This document shows, piece after piece, positions 11,911 through 18,647 of a stretch of DNA of 18,647 bases. Source of the stretch: an uncultured Dorea sp. (GTDB lineage Bacteria; Bacillota; Clostridia; Lachnospirales; Lachnospiraceae); NCBI GenBank assembly GCA_910589275.1, contig CAJUTH010000051.1, positions 1 to 18,647 of the forward strand, given 5' to 3'. The position numbers were made by a program, and so were the translations under genes. Under the pieces are notes generated by a model, which saw nothing but the letters and a program-made list of their open reading frames with translations, was not told the origin of the DNA and ran no database searches. The number at the start of each line of letters is the position of its first letter. Position 1 is the first letter of the stretch.

Positions 11911-13350
11911 CTATTTTAGCAATTCCCAGAACGGATTATCTGTCTGAAATTCACGGAGTTCATCTTCATCAAAGGGCGCCGTCACCCATCCGTATCCTGA
12001 ATCATTCTCATCGTTTTCATCGTAATGGAAGGAAAATCCGATTTCTATACCGTCTTTATCTACAAAGAACACGGGAAGGTATGTGCCGTCCTTTGTATCT
12101 TCGCCGGATAAGGCTTTTTTCACTTCCTCCTGATCAAGTTCCGCTAGTATATCCCGGTCTCCTGATTCGCTCTCCATTCCCTTGAGATACTCCTCTGTAA
12201 AATCATTATCCAGATCAATAATATCCTTTACCTCATACGCTGTTCCGTCTTTTAGATTAATATTTCTTGCACGAAGCCCTACATAATAAGCCTCTTCATT
12301 GCCCTCATAACTGTAGTCCTCAAAGACAACACAAAGATACTCCTCGGTCAGATAAGTCACCTTATACTGAACATAGTCTGCAATGACTGGGTATTCTTCT
12401 CCCAGAACTCTGTCCCTGATCTTAGGTCCGGGATTCAAATAGATCCTGTCCACCGTCTCCATAGCGCAGTCCTTCAGTTCTTTATTGATCCGGTTCTGTA
12501 CCGCCTCATCCTCCAAGCCGTCTACACTGGGATAAAATACTTCAAAATCCACATAAGTGGTCTTCTTGTCATCTGGCGTATCCAGATAACTCTCTTCCTT
12601 TATCTCAAAGGGCAGCCCCTTTTCTTCATATTCAGGAATTGCATCCATACCGGATAATGTATCTTCCTCTCCGCCGTAGTAATCATCCCCAAACCAATCG
12701 TCATAATAATCGTCGTACCCGCCGTAGCTGCCATATTCATCATAAGGATGCCGAAACGGATTTTCAAATACATCTTTTGCTTCATTATAGACCATTGCTG
12801 CCAGCAAAACTATAAATGCCGCAACAAGGGCTATCGCTCCTATGATGACAGCCGTATTCTTTTTCTCCTTTTTCGGCGGCATCATTCCGGGCGCAATCAT
12901 CATTTCCATCGGAATAAAGACCTCCGGGCCTACCGTCTGAGCCGGGGCTGTATCCCGCATTCCAAGATGATTCATGGCCACAGCCCCTGATGGAAATACG
13001 CGCATCGTAATCCGGGTTACCACAAGCACCTGCCCGCAGAACTGATACATAGCCTGCATAAGCTGACGGGCAACACCTCTGCGCTGCCAGATCTTCCTCA
13101 CATAGAGAAGAAGAATCGCCCCTCTCCTGTCTATTCCGCTTACTCCGCACAGCTCTCTTCCTTCCCATGCGCCAAATAATGTTATCTCCCCGCATTGAAT
13201 ACGGGGAGCGATATTTTCATACCGTATAAAATTCTGAAATCCTGCAACCGCTTCCGGCTTCTGAAGAGGCGCGGCATCGGAGGCATATACCTCCCACACC
13301 AGATGCAGAGCCGGGAGAATTTCATTTTCGTTTACTGTCCTTACAAACAT
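11911..13350 (-). CDS. GNAT acetyltransferase fused to a membrane-anchored extracellular domain (479 aa)
   Basis: Residues about 1-150 form a GNAT domain: beta strand AILLLYVRKIWQ and the acetyl-CoA loop QRRGVARQLM (89-98). A membrane helix follows (VIIGAIALVAAFIVLLAAMV, about 168-187), preceded by the basic stretch KKEKK. Next come an Asp/Tyr/Gly-rich linker (about 200-230) and a C-terminal region (about 240-479) resembling DUF3298/DUF4163-type extracytoplasmic domains (VDFEVFYPSVDG, KVTYLTEEYLCVVFED). The basic side precedes the helix, so the GNAT part is likely cytoplasmic and the rest outside. The start overlaps the cinA stop by 10 bp, with AGAGAGG upstream, so it is the last gene of that operon. 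Substrate unknown. Confidence 0.75.
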   Translation of the reverse strand: MFVRTVNENEILPALHLVWEVYASDAAPLQKPEAVAGFQNFIRYENIAPRIQCGEITLFGAWEGRELCGVSGIDRRGAILLLYVRKIWQRRGVARQLMQAMYQFCGQVLVVTRITMRVFPSGAVAMNHLGMRDTAPAQTVGPEVFIPMEMMIAPGMMPPKKEKKNTAVIIGAIALVAAFIVLLAAMVYNEAKDVFENPFRHPYDEYGSYGGYDDYYDDWFGDDYYGGEEDTLSGMDAIPEYEEKGLPFEIKEESYLDTPDDKKTTYVDFEVFYPSVDGLEDEAVQNRINKELKDCAMETVDRIYLNPGPKIRDRVLGEEYPVIADYVQYKVTYLTEEYLCVVFEDYSYEGNEEAYYVGLRARNINLKDGTAYEVKDIIDLDNDFTEEYLKGMESESGDRDILAELDQEEVKKALSGEDTKDGTYLPVFFVDKDGIEIGFSFHYDENDENDSGYGWVTAPFDEDELREFQTDNPFWELLK

Positions 13351-14588
13351 ATCAATTCCTCTCTGAGTACTGTCAATGCCCTCACCACTGCATAGTCCCT
13401 GTTCTTTTCCCTGTTTCCGGTAAAACGAAATTCTTCTGTACGAACTTTACCATTTACAAAGCACCCAACATATACGAGGCCCACAGGTTTCTCTTTGCTT
13501 CCGCCGTCCGGTCCCGCAATCCCGGTAACCGAAAGAGCCGCGTCTGCCCCGGCCGCCTTTGCGGCTCCCGCCGCCATCTCAGCGGCTGTATCGGCGCTCA
13601 CCGCTCCAGAAACCTTCAGTGTATCTTCGGACACTCCTAGAAGCTTTTCTTTTGCATCGTTCGAGTAGGTAATATATCCTTCATTATAGACAGCAGAGGC
13701 TCCCGCTACATTCATAATCCTTCCTGCAAGCAGCCCTCCTGTGCAGGACTCAGCCGTTGTAACCGTCATGTTCTTCTCCTTTAGAAGCTCCACAACCGCC
13801 TCCTCCAGCGTCACATCCTCCTCTATCGTATAAATCTTATCTCCGAAACGCTGATACAGCTCTTTTATCATAGGCTCGATCAAGGCTTCTGCTGTTTTTT
13901 CATCCTTCGCCTTCGCCGTCACCCGGAAATGCACCTCCCCGGTCTTAGCATAGGGCGCAAGCGTGGGATTCGTCTGGGCATCCATAATATCCGATACCAT
14001 AGTCTCTGCGCGGCTTTCGCCGATGGAACATACCTTTACCATCTTTGAATAAATTCCTTCCGGCTGCAGGCGGTTCAGATAGGGTGCAATATCCCGCTCA
14101 AACATCGGCTTAATCTCATTCGGAGGTCCCGGAAGGAGAATTGCCGTTTTTCCATGTTCCCCTTCAAGAATCAGCCCTGGCGCAGTTCCGTTATGATTAT
14201 CCACAACAGCCGCCCCCTCCGGAATCAGCGCCTGCTTCCAATTATTGCCTGTAATGCCGTTCTTACTCTGGATCCGGTCAAAATATGCCTGAATCCTTTC
14301 TTTTGTATGGGGATCCTCCACCAGCTTCTTCCCAAAAACCTTTGCCGTAACCTCTTTCGTCAGATCATCCTTCGTAGGACCTAACCCTCCGCTTAAAATC
14401 ACAATATCTGATCTGGAGAGCGCTAATTTAAGCGCTTCCTCCAAACGCTCTTCATTGTCCCCTACCGCACTCTGATGATAGCAGGACAATCCTAATACTG
14501 CTATTCTTTCAGCCAGATAAGCCGCATTGGTATTTACAATGTTACCCAGTAAAATCTCCGTACCCACTGATATCAGTTCAACGGTCAT
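13341..14588 (-). CDS. cinA: CinA, competence/damage-inducible protein A (415 aa)
   Basis: The N-terminal domain is of the molybdopterin-cofactor type (VGTEILLGNIVNTNAAYLAE, then SGGLGPTKDDLTKEV). The C-terminal CinA domain carries TTAESCTGGLLAGRIMNVAG and VTGIAGPDGGSKEKPVGLV, the nicotinamide-nucleotide amidase motif. Length matches full-size Gram-positive CinA. In Gram-positive bacteria CinA is linked to competence and to NMN deamidation in pyridine nucleotide recycling. It starts one base after the pgsA stop, with GGAGG inside the end of pgsA, so translation is coupled. Confidence 0.93.
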   Translation of the reverse strand: MTVELISVGTEILLGNIVNTNAAYLAERIAVLGLSCYHQSAVGDNEERLEEALKLALSRSDIVILSGGLGPTKDDLTKEVTAKVFGKKLVEDPHTKERIQAYFDRIQSKNGITGNNWKQALIPEGAAVVDNHNGTAPGLILEGEHGKTAILLPGPPNEIKPMFERDIAPYLNRLQPEGIYSKMVKVCSIGESRAETMVSDIMDAQTNPTLAPYAKTGEVHFRVTAKAKDEKTAEALIEPMIKELYQRFGDKIYTIEEDVTLEEAVVELLKEKNMTVTTAESCTGGLLAGRIMNVAGASAVYNEGYITYSNDAKEKLLGVSEDTLKVSGAVSADTAAEMAAGAAKAAGADAALSVTGIAGPDGGSKEKPVGLVYVGCFVNGKVRTEEFRFTGNREKNRDYAVVRALTVLREELICL

Positions 14589-14589
14589 C

Positions 14590-15132
14590 TTACATGCCTC
14601 CTTTTGTCAATACTTCGATGTTCTTTGCCACATAATCTACCAAAGAAACCACCGTCAATATTAAGGATACCCAGACAAGCACCATTCCAATCGTATCAAA
14701 TATTCCGCCAAGGTCGGCAATCAGCAGAATAATCATGATCATTTGAGACACCGTCTTAAATTTCCCCCAGTAGCTGGCTGCGATCACCACCTGATTATCG
14801 GAGGCAACCAGTCTAAAACCGCTGATAATAAATTCTCTGGCAATCACAATAATTACATACCATGCCGCTAGCTTCCCCATGGGGATAAAACAGATCATAG
14901 CAGAACAAACCAGCATCTTATCTGCCAGCGGATCCATAAATTTTCCAAAGTTTGTCACAAGGTTCCTAGCCCGGGCAATCTTCCCGTCTAACATATCCGT
15001 AAGACTCGCCACACAGAAAATCACCAGCGTAATCCATTTGTTCGCATCGCCGCCGATATCCGTCAGCATAAACAATACAAAAAACGGAACCATAATCATT
15101 CGCAATACCGTCAGTTTATTTGGCAAATTCAT
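14590..15132 (-). CDS. pgsA: CDP-diacylglycerol-glycerol-3-phosphate 3-phosphatidyltransferase (180 aa)
   Basis: This membrane enzyme makes phosphatidylglycerol phosphate from CDP-diacylglycerol and glycerol-3-phosphate. The CDP-alcohol phosphatidyltransferase signature DG-x2-AR-x8-G-x3-D-x3-D is complete: Asp49-Gly50, Ala53-Arg54, Gly63, Asp67, Asp71 (DGKIARARNLVTNFGKFMDP). Several hydrophobic segments surround it (for example MIMIILLIADLGGIF). Length is typical. The start overlaps the rimO stop as ATGA, and cinA follows after one base. The order rimO-pgsA-cinA is common in Clostridia. Confidence 0.93.
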   Translation of the reverse strand: MNLPNKLTVLRMIMVPFFVLFMLTDIGGDANKWITLVIFCVASLTDMLDGKIARARNLVTNFGKFMDPLADKMLVCSAMICFIPMGKLAAWYVIIVIAREFIISGFRLVASDNQVVIAASYWGKFKTVSQMIMIILLIADLGGIFDTIGMVLVWVSLILTVVSLVDYVAKNIEVLTKGGM

Positions 15133-16454
15133 TCTATCAACTCTCCTATCAAATCATATTCTAACGCTCCGGTTACCTTTACTCTTGCGAAGTCTCCGGA
15201 CATCAGCTCTTCTTCTGTATTTATAAATATCAATCCGTCTACACCCGGCGCATCCATGTAAGTTCTCCCCACATAAGCGTTTTCATCCGCCACCCGGCCT
15301 TCTATCATCACCGCCATCTCCCTGCCTATCATATCCTCTGCAAGGTCAAAAGCAATCTCCTGCTGAAGTTCCATCAGTTCTACCTTTCTGGCCTCCTTCA
15401 CCTCTTCCGGTATCTGATCCGGCATAGCCGCCGCAGGCGTGTCCTCTTCCATGGAATATGTAAATACACCCAGGCGGTCAAACTCCATCTCATCTACAAA
15501 CTCCATAAGTTCCTCATGCTGAGCGTCCGTCTCACCAGGAAATCCTGTGATCAACGTGGTCCGCAGAGCAATGTCCGGAATCTCCGTCCTGAGTCTGATG
15601 ATTGTATCTGTCAGATGCTTCTTCGTTGTCTTCCTGCCCATTCGTTTTAATATCGCATCATCTGCATGCTGGATTGGCAGATCCAGATAGTGGCAGATCT
15701 TTGATTCTTCTTTCATGACACGGATTAGGTTCTCATCAATCTCCTCCGGATAACAGTAAAGAATCCGTATCCAGCGAAGGCCGGAGATCTTACATAAGCC
15801 CCTGAGCAGTTTATGCAGCATCTTCTCTCCATAAAGATCCATCCCATAGATCGTCGTCTCCTGCGCAACAAGTATCAGCTCTCTGACCCCCGCCCCTGCA
15901 AGTTCCTCCGCCTCTTTGAGAAGTCGTTCCATCGGCACGCTTCGGTAGTTTCCCCGTATCCTAGGAATAATGCAATAGGTACAATTCTTATCACATCCTT
16001 CCGCTATCTTCAGATACGCGTAATGTCCTCCCGTTGTCAATATCCTTTTGCTTTCTGTCTTTGGCAGCGAATGAATATCTTCCAGATAGAGTCCTCCGCT
16101 TTCTTCTAATACCCTGTCAATAGCCTCTGCTATCTTATGGTAAGAAGCTGTTCCAAGCACCGCGTCTACTTCCGGAATCTCTTCAAAAATCTCCTTCTGG
16201 TAACGCTGGGCCAGACACCCTGTCACAATCAAGGCTTTTAGGGATCCCCTCGTCTTATAATCAGCCATCTCCAAAATCGTCTGGATACTTTCTTCCTTGG
16301 CGTCATGAATAAAACAGCAGGTATTCACCACGATCACATCCGCAGCCTCTTCGTCATCCACCATCCGGTGTCCGCGGGCCATGAGGATTCCCAGCATCAC
16401 CTCTGAATCAACAAGATTCTTATCGCATCCAAGAGAAACAAATAATATATTCAT
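15129..16454 (-). CDS. rimO: Ribosomal protein S12 methylthiotransferase RimO (441 aa)
   Basis: RimO is a radical-SAM enzyme that methylthiolates an aspartate of ribosomal protein S12. The N-terminal domain starts MNILFVSLGCDKNLVDSEVM, the wording typical of RimO rather than MiaB. The radical-SAM cysteines are in GCDKNCTYCIIPRIRGNYRS (Cys 154, 158, 161). A C-terminal TRAM-like domain follows (MIEGRVADENAYVGRTYMD). I chose the ATG at 16454 because GAGGAAAG precedes it. A TTG 30 bases upstream lies inside a hairpin and has no ribosome binding site. Confidence 0.93.
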   Translation of the reverse strand: MNILFVSLGCDKNLVDSEVMLGILMARGHRMVDDEEAADVIVVNTCCFIHDAKEESIQTILEMADYKTRGSLKALIVTGCLAQRYQKEIFEEIPEVDAVLGTASYHKIAEAIDRVLEESGGLYLEDIHSLPKTESKRILTTGGHYAYLKIAEGCDKNCTYCIIPRIRGNYRSVPMERLLKEAEELAGAGVRELILVAQETTIYGMDLYGEKMLHKLLRGLCKISGLRWIRILYCYPEEIDENLIRVMKEESKICHYLDLPIQHADDAILKRMGRKTTKKHLTDTIIRLRTEIPDIALRTTLITGFPGETDAQHEELMEFVDEMEFDRLGVFTYSMEEDTPAAAMPDQIPEEVKEARKVELMELQQEIAFDLAEDMIGREMAVMIEGRVADENAYVGRTYMDAPGVDGLIFINTEEELMSGDFARVKVTGALEYDLIGELIE

Positions 16455-16482
16455 ACTTCTTTCCTCTATATTTTCTTTCGCC

Positions 16483-16518
16483 AAGAGGCAGATACCTAAA
16501 TTCAGGCATCTGCCTCTT
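16483..16518. other. Intercistronic hairpin between rpoZ and rimO
   Basis: AAGAGGCAGAT (16483-16493) pairs with ATCTGCCTCTT (16508-16518), with three further pairs after one mismatch. No T run follows on either strand, so it is more likely a processing or stability element, or a leaky terminator, than a full terminator. Confidence 0.5.
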
Positions 16519-16530
16519 ATCTTCGTACGT

Positions 16531-16770
16531 TTATTCGCCTTCCTCAGCTATAATCTTAATCTTTTCGTTATTCAGTTCCGCAATTGCAGTAGACAGAGGT
16601 TTATCCCCGTCCCCCGCATGAACCATAGGCAAATCCCCGTCAATCAGTTGTCTCGCTCTCTTCGAAGTTGCCATTACAATAGAATACCGGCTGTTGACTA
16701 CCTTTGTCTCGCCTTCCTCCACGTCTTTATTGACAACCTTCATTAAATCCGTATACGATGGATGCAGCAT
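16531..16770 (-). CDS. rpoZ: RNA polymerase omega subunit (79 aa)
   Basis: The protein MLHPSYTDLMKVVNKDVEEG... contains the omega core NSRYSIVMATSKRARQLIDG and ends with a Glu-rich tail. Omega binds and stabilises the beta' subunit. Length and position directly after gmk (3-base gap) are the standard arrangement in Firmicutes. The segment KPLSTAIAELNNEKIKI is the second conserved helix. Confidence 0.92.
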   Translation of the reverse strand: MLHPSYTDLMKVVNKDVEEGETKVVNSRYSIVMATSKRARQLIDGDLPMVHAGDGDKPLSTAIAELNNEKIKIIAEEGE

Positions 16771-16773
16771 CTG

Positions 16774-17394
16774 TCATTCTCCTTTCAATTCTTTTTTGAT
16801 CATTTCTGCAAATTCCCGGTTGCGCATGCTTCTTCCATGCTCCGCACAGATAATTCTATGCACGTCTTCTACACAGGTATCCAGTACATCATTCACAACA
16901 TAGTAATCATAGGCCTCCATACCCTCGGCTTCCTCCGATGCCCGCTTCATACGCTGTTCGATTACCTCGTTACTCTCCGTTCCCCGGCTTATAAGCCTTC
17001 TTTTCAACTCATTAACTGAAGGCGGAGTTACAAATAAAAGCAGCGCCTGCGGAAACTTCTTCTTAATCTTCAGCGCCCCCTGAAGCTCAATCTCCAGAAT
17101 TACATCCCTGCCCGCGGCAAGTTGTTCCTCTACGTATGCTTTAGGAGTACCATAGTAATTATTCACGTACCTAGCATACTCTATCAATTCTTCTTTCGCA
17201 ATCATTTTTTCAAATTCTTCCCTTGTTTTGAAAAAATATTCTCTTCCATCCGCTTCACCTTCCCGGGGCTTCCTAGTAGTTGCGGACACAGAGAGCGCAT
17301 AGTTATCGTATCTCTTAAGAAGCTCTTTCATGATGGTTCCCTTGCCGGAACCGGAAAACCCTGATACAACAATCAATATTCCCTGCTTGCTCAT
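16774..17394 (-). CDS. gmk: Guanylate kinase (206 aa)
   Basis: Gmk phosphorylates GMP to GDP with ATP. The P-loop is SGFSGSGKGTIMKELL (about residues 11-26), followed by the GMP-binding segment SATTRKPREGEADGREYFF and IELQGALKIKKKFPQALLLF. The start at 17394 (MSKQG...) is chosen because AGGAG lies about 8 nt upstream and it gives the usual length; an upstream in-frame start would add 16 residues of atypical sequence. It lies 10 bases after the yicC stop. Confidence 0.95.
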   Translation of the reverse strand: MSKQGILIVVSGFSGSGKGTIMKELLKRYDNYALSVSATTRKPREGEADGREYFFKTREEFEKMIAKEELIEYARYVNNYYGTPKAYVEEQLAAGRDVILEIELQGALKIKKKFPQALLLFVTPPSVNELKRRLISRGTESNEVIEQRMKRASEEAEGMEAYDYYVVNDVLDTCVEDVHRIICAEHGRSMRNREFAEMIKKELKGE

Positions 17395-17404
17395 ACCCGT
17401 ACTC

Positions 17405-18286
17405 CTATTCAATATTCTGAATCTGCTCGCGTACCTTCTCAATCTCAGTCTTCAAATCAATGGCATAATTGGAAACTTCAATATCATTCGCCTTAGAAAG
17501 AATCGTATTGGCCTCCCGATTCATCTCCTGTGCAATAAAGTCAAGCTTCCGGCCAATGCCGCTATCCTCAGAGGCAAATGTTTCTTTCATATGTACAATA
17601 TGGCTTTTCAGTCTTACCACTTCTTCATCTGTGCAAATCTTATCTGCAAAAATGACAACCTCGGCGGCAATCCTGCCTTCATCTATCTGCGAATCCTCTA
17701 AAAGCTCCCGGATCTTGTCCTCTATCCTGCTGCGGTACTCTGCAATAATCTCCGGAGACCGTTCCTCAATATAAGCAACTTTCTCAAGCATACTATCCAG
17801 CTTATTTAGAATATCTGCTTTTAGATTCTTCCCTTCCGTCTCCCTAGTCTCAACAAACTGCCTAAGGGCCGCCCTCATAGCTTTCTCAAGACCATTCCAC
17901 AGCTCTTCCTCGTCCGTCGTCTGCTCCTCCATGGTAAGCACCTCCGGACATCTGGCAACCGTAGAAACGCGTATATCGTAATCCAGTCCAAACTCCTCCT
18001 CCATCTTCCTGAAGCAGGACAAGTATTCGCCCGCCAAAGTCTCGTTGTACTTCAAAGCCACCTGATTCTCCGAAAAGTCTTCATAGGTAATGAATATATC
18101 TACCTTTCCTCTCTCAGCATACTTCTTTAGCAGCGTCCGGATTGCACTGTCAAAGAAATTCAGCTTCTTCGGCATACGGATATTCACATCCAGATATCGA
18201 TGGTTTACACTCTTCATCTCAACCGTAAATTTACGGTCTCCTTCCGACGCTTCACCGCGTCCAAATCCCGTCATACTCTTAATCAT
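17405..18286 (-). CDS. yicC: YicC family endoribonuclease-type protein (293 aa)
   Basis: The start MIKSMTGFGRGEASEGDRKF and the end IAQEMNREANTILSKANDIE are the YicC-N and DUF1732 signatures. The middle is a long charged helical region. YicC proteins in other bacteria have been linked to RNA cleavage and stress. The ATG at 18286 is preferred, with AAGG about 9 nt upstream. A longer frame from 18376 would begin inside the -10 box of the operon promoter, which rules it out. It is the first gene of the operon. The remA/DUF370 gene that often sits between yicC and gmk is absent here. Confidence 0.9.
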   Translation of the reverse strand: MIKSMTGFGRGEASEGDRKFTVEMKSVNHRYLDVNIRMPKKLNFFDSAIRTLLKKYAERGKVDIFITYEDFSENQVALKYNETLAGEYLSCFRKMEEEFGLDYDIRVSTVARCPEVLTMEEQTTDEEELWNGLEKAMRAALRQFVETRETEGKNLKADILNKLDSMLEKVAYIEERSPEIIAEYRSRIEDKIRELLEDSQIDEGRIAAEVVIFADKICTDEEVVRLKSHIVHMKETFASEDSGIGRKLDFIAQEMNREANTILSKANDIEVSNYAIDLKTEIEKVREQIQNIE

Positions 18287-18374
18287 ATCTTCAGCCTTCT
18301 CTTCTATAAATGTCATAGTAAAAACAGAACTGTCCGGCCTTCTCTGGTATAGCAGTCCCAATTTTCCATATATC

Positions 18375-18403
18375 ATTATAAATCATTTCCCCGATTCCGT
18401 CAA
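18375..18403 (-). promoter_or_regulatory. Strong promoter of the yicC-gmk-rpoZ-rimO-pgsA-cinA operon
   Basis: Read leftward: TTGACG (18398-18403), 17-bp spacer, perfect TATAAT (18375-18380). The leader to the yicC ATG is about 80 nt. Confidence 0.75.
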
Positions 18404-18421
18404 CCAATCTGCTTTTGATGT

Positions 18422-18450
18422 TTCACACATTTCATTCTTTCACATATGAT
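18422..18450 (+). promoter_or_regulatory. Promoter of the Cys/Gly-rich small protein
   Basis: TTCACA (18422-18427), 17-bp spacer, TATGAT (18445-18450), close to consensus for sigma-A. An ATG at 18446 lies inside the -10 box, so the gene must start further down at 18485. Confidence 0.55.
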
Positions 18451-18484
18451 GTACTGTAATCAAAATCTTATGGAGGTTTATTCA

Positions 18485-18640
18485 ATGAGTGATTTATCAA
18501 ACTGTGGATGCGGTTGTGAAACTAACATGAATGGTTGCGGATGCGGACGCGGCATGGACTGCGGATGCGGCAGCAATAGCTGCCTGTGGATTATCCTTCT
18601 CCTCTTCTGCTGCGGCGGAAATGGATTTGGCTGCTGCTAA
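18485..18640 (+). CDS. Cys/Gly-rich small protein, 'high-cysteine HCB' type (51 aa)
   Basis: The protein begins MSDLSNCGCGCETNMNGCGC, continues with GCG repeats, and ends with one hydrophobic stretch CLWIILLLFCC before a GGNGFGCC tail. About 14 of 51 residues are Cys. Clostridia genomes carry such proteins under the name 'chorion class high-cysteine HCB protein 13', with no proven function. The hydrophobic segment suggests membrane or coat association, and a spore-coat or metal-binding role is possible, but this is inference. GGAGG lies about 9 nt before the ATG. It is divergent from the yicC operon. Confidence 0.75.
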   Translation: MSDLSNCGCGCETNMNGCGCGRGMDCGCGSNSCLWIILLLFCCGGNGFGCC

Positions 18641-18647
18641 TTCACAC

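Noticed and set aside
12785..13195. 136-codon frame inside the GNAT fusion gene
   Set aside because: It shares the strand of the fusion gene but in another frame. The fusion frame has domain motifs, a membrane helix and coupling to cinA, and this one has none.
1..18647. CRISPR arrays, tRNA and rRNA genes
   Set aside because: No regular repeat-spacer pattern, cloverleaf with CCA-end features or rRNA-like conserved stretch was seen on either strand.

Overview
The window looks like a Clostridia chromosome, most likely Lachnospiraceae. The reasons are the strong GGAGG-type ribosome binding sites, AT-rich spacers, small gut-Firmicutes families (GGGtGRT protein, NifU-like scaffold, Cys/Gly-rich 'HCB'-type protein), and the conserved housekeeping run yicC-gmk-rpoZ-rimO-pgsA-cinA. 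It holds two accessory regions and a core operon.

Region A (1-about 4,600) is one end of an integrative element or prophage. A minus-strand series runs from a small TTG-started HTH protein (3571-3744) through a DUF6462/Xis-like protein, a winged-helix-like protein, a small unknown protein and a RepA-like AAA ATPase. An iteron-rich inverted-repeat structure (1216-1335) follows, then several small unknown proteins and a gene cut by the window edge. A divergent XRE repressor (3880-4563) and a palindromic operator form the switch. I see no integrase.

Region B (about 4,800-7,750) holds a membrane protein broken at a G7 tract, a DUF5067-type lipoprotein, a divergent 48-aa ribbon-helix-helix regulator with its own operator and terminator, and a Ser/Thr kinase (one-base frameshift) divergent from its HTH partner across overlapping back-to-back promoters.

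Region C (7,868-9,974) is the most unusual part. A 95-bp duplication of the 3' end and terminator of the GGGtGRT gene brackets a unit of about 2.0 kb with no recombinase. Both inner ends carry TTGTCTATTACC repeats that resemble recombinase arm sites. The cargo is a 31-aa holin-like type I toxin, an opposing antitoxin-like RNA with promoter and terminator, a sigma-70-like factor split by a one-base frameshift, a small unknown protein and a short leader ORF.

Region D (9,931-18,640) is core chromosome. A NifU-like scaffold and the GGGtGRT protein are separated by a REP-like palindromic spacer. The operon yicC-gmk-rpoZ-rimO-pgsA-cinA-(GNAT/TM fusion) is read leftward from a strong promoter at 18375-18403. 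A divergent Cys/Gly-rich small protein lies at the right edge.

Three genes (membrane protein, kinase, sigma factor) are each broken by one base at a homopolymer. This could be real decay or phase variation, or a sequencing or assembly artefact.
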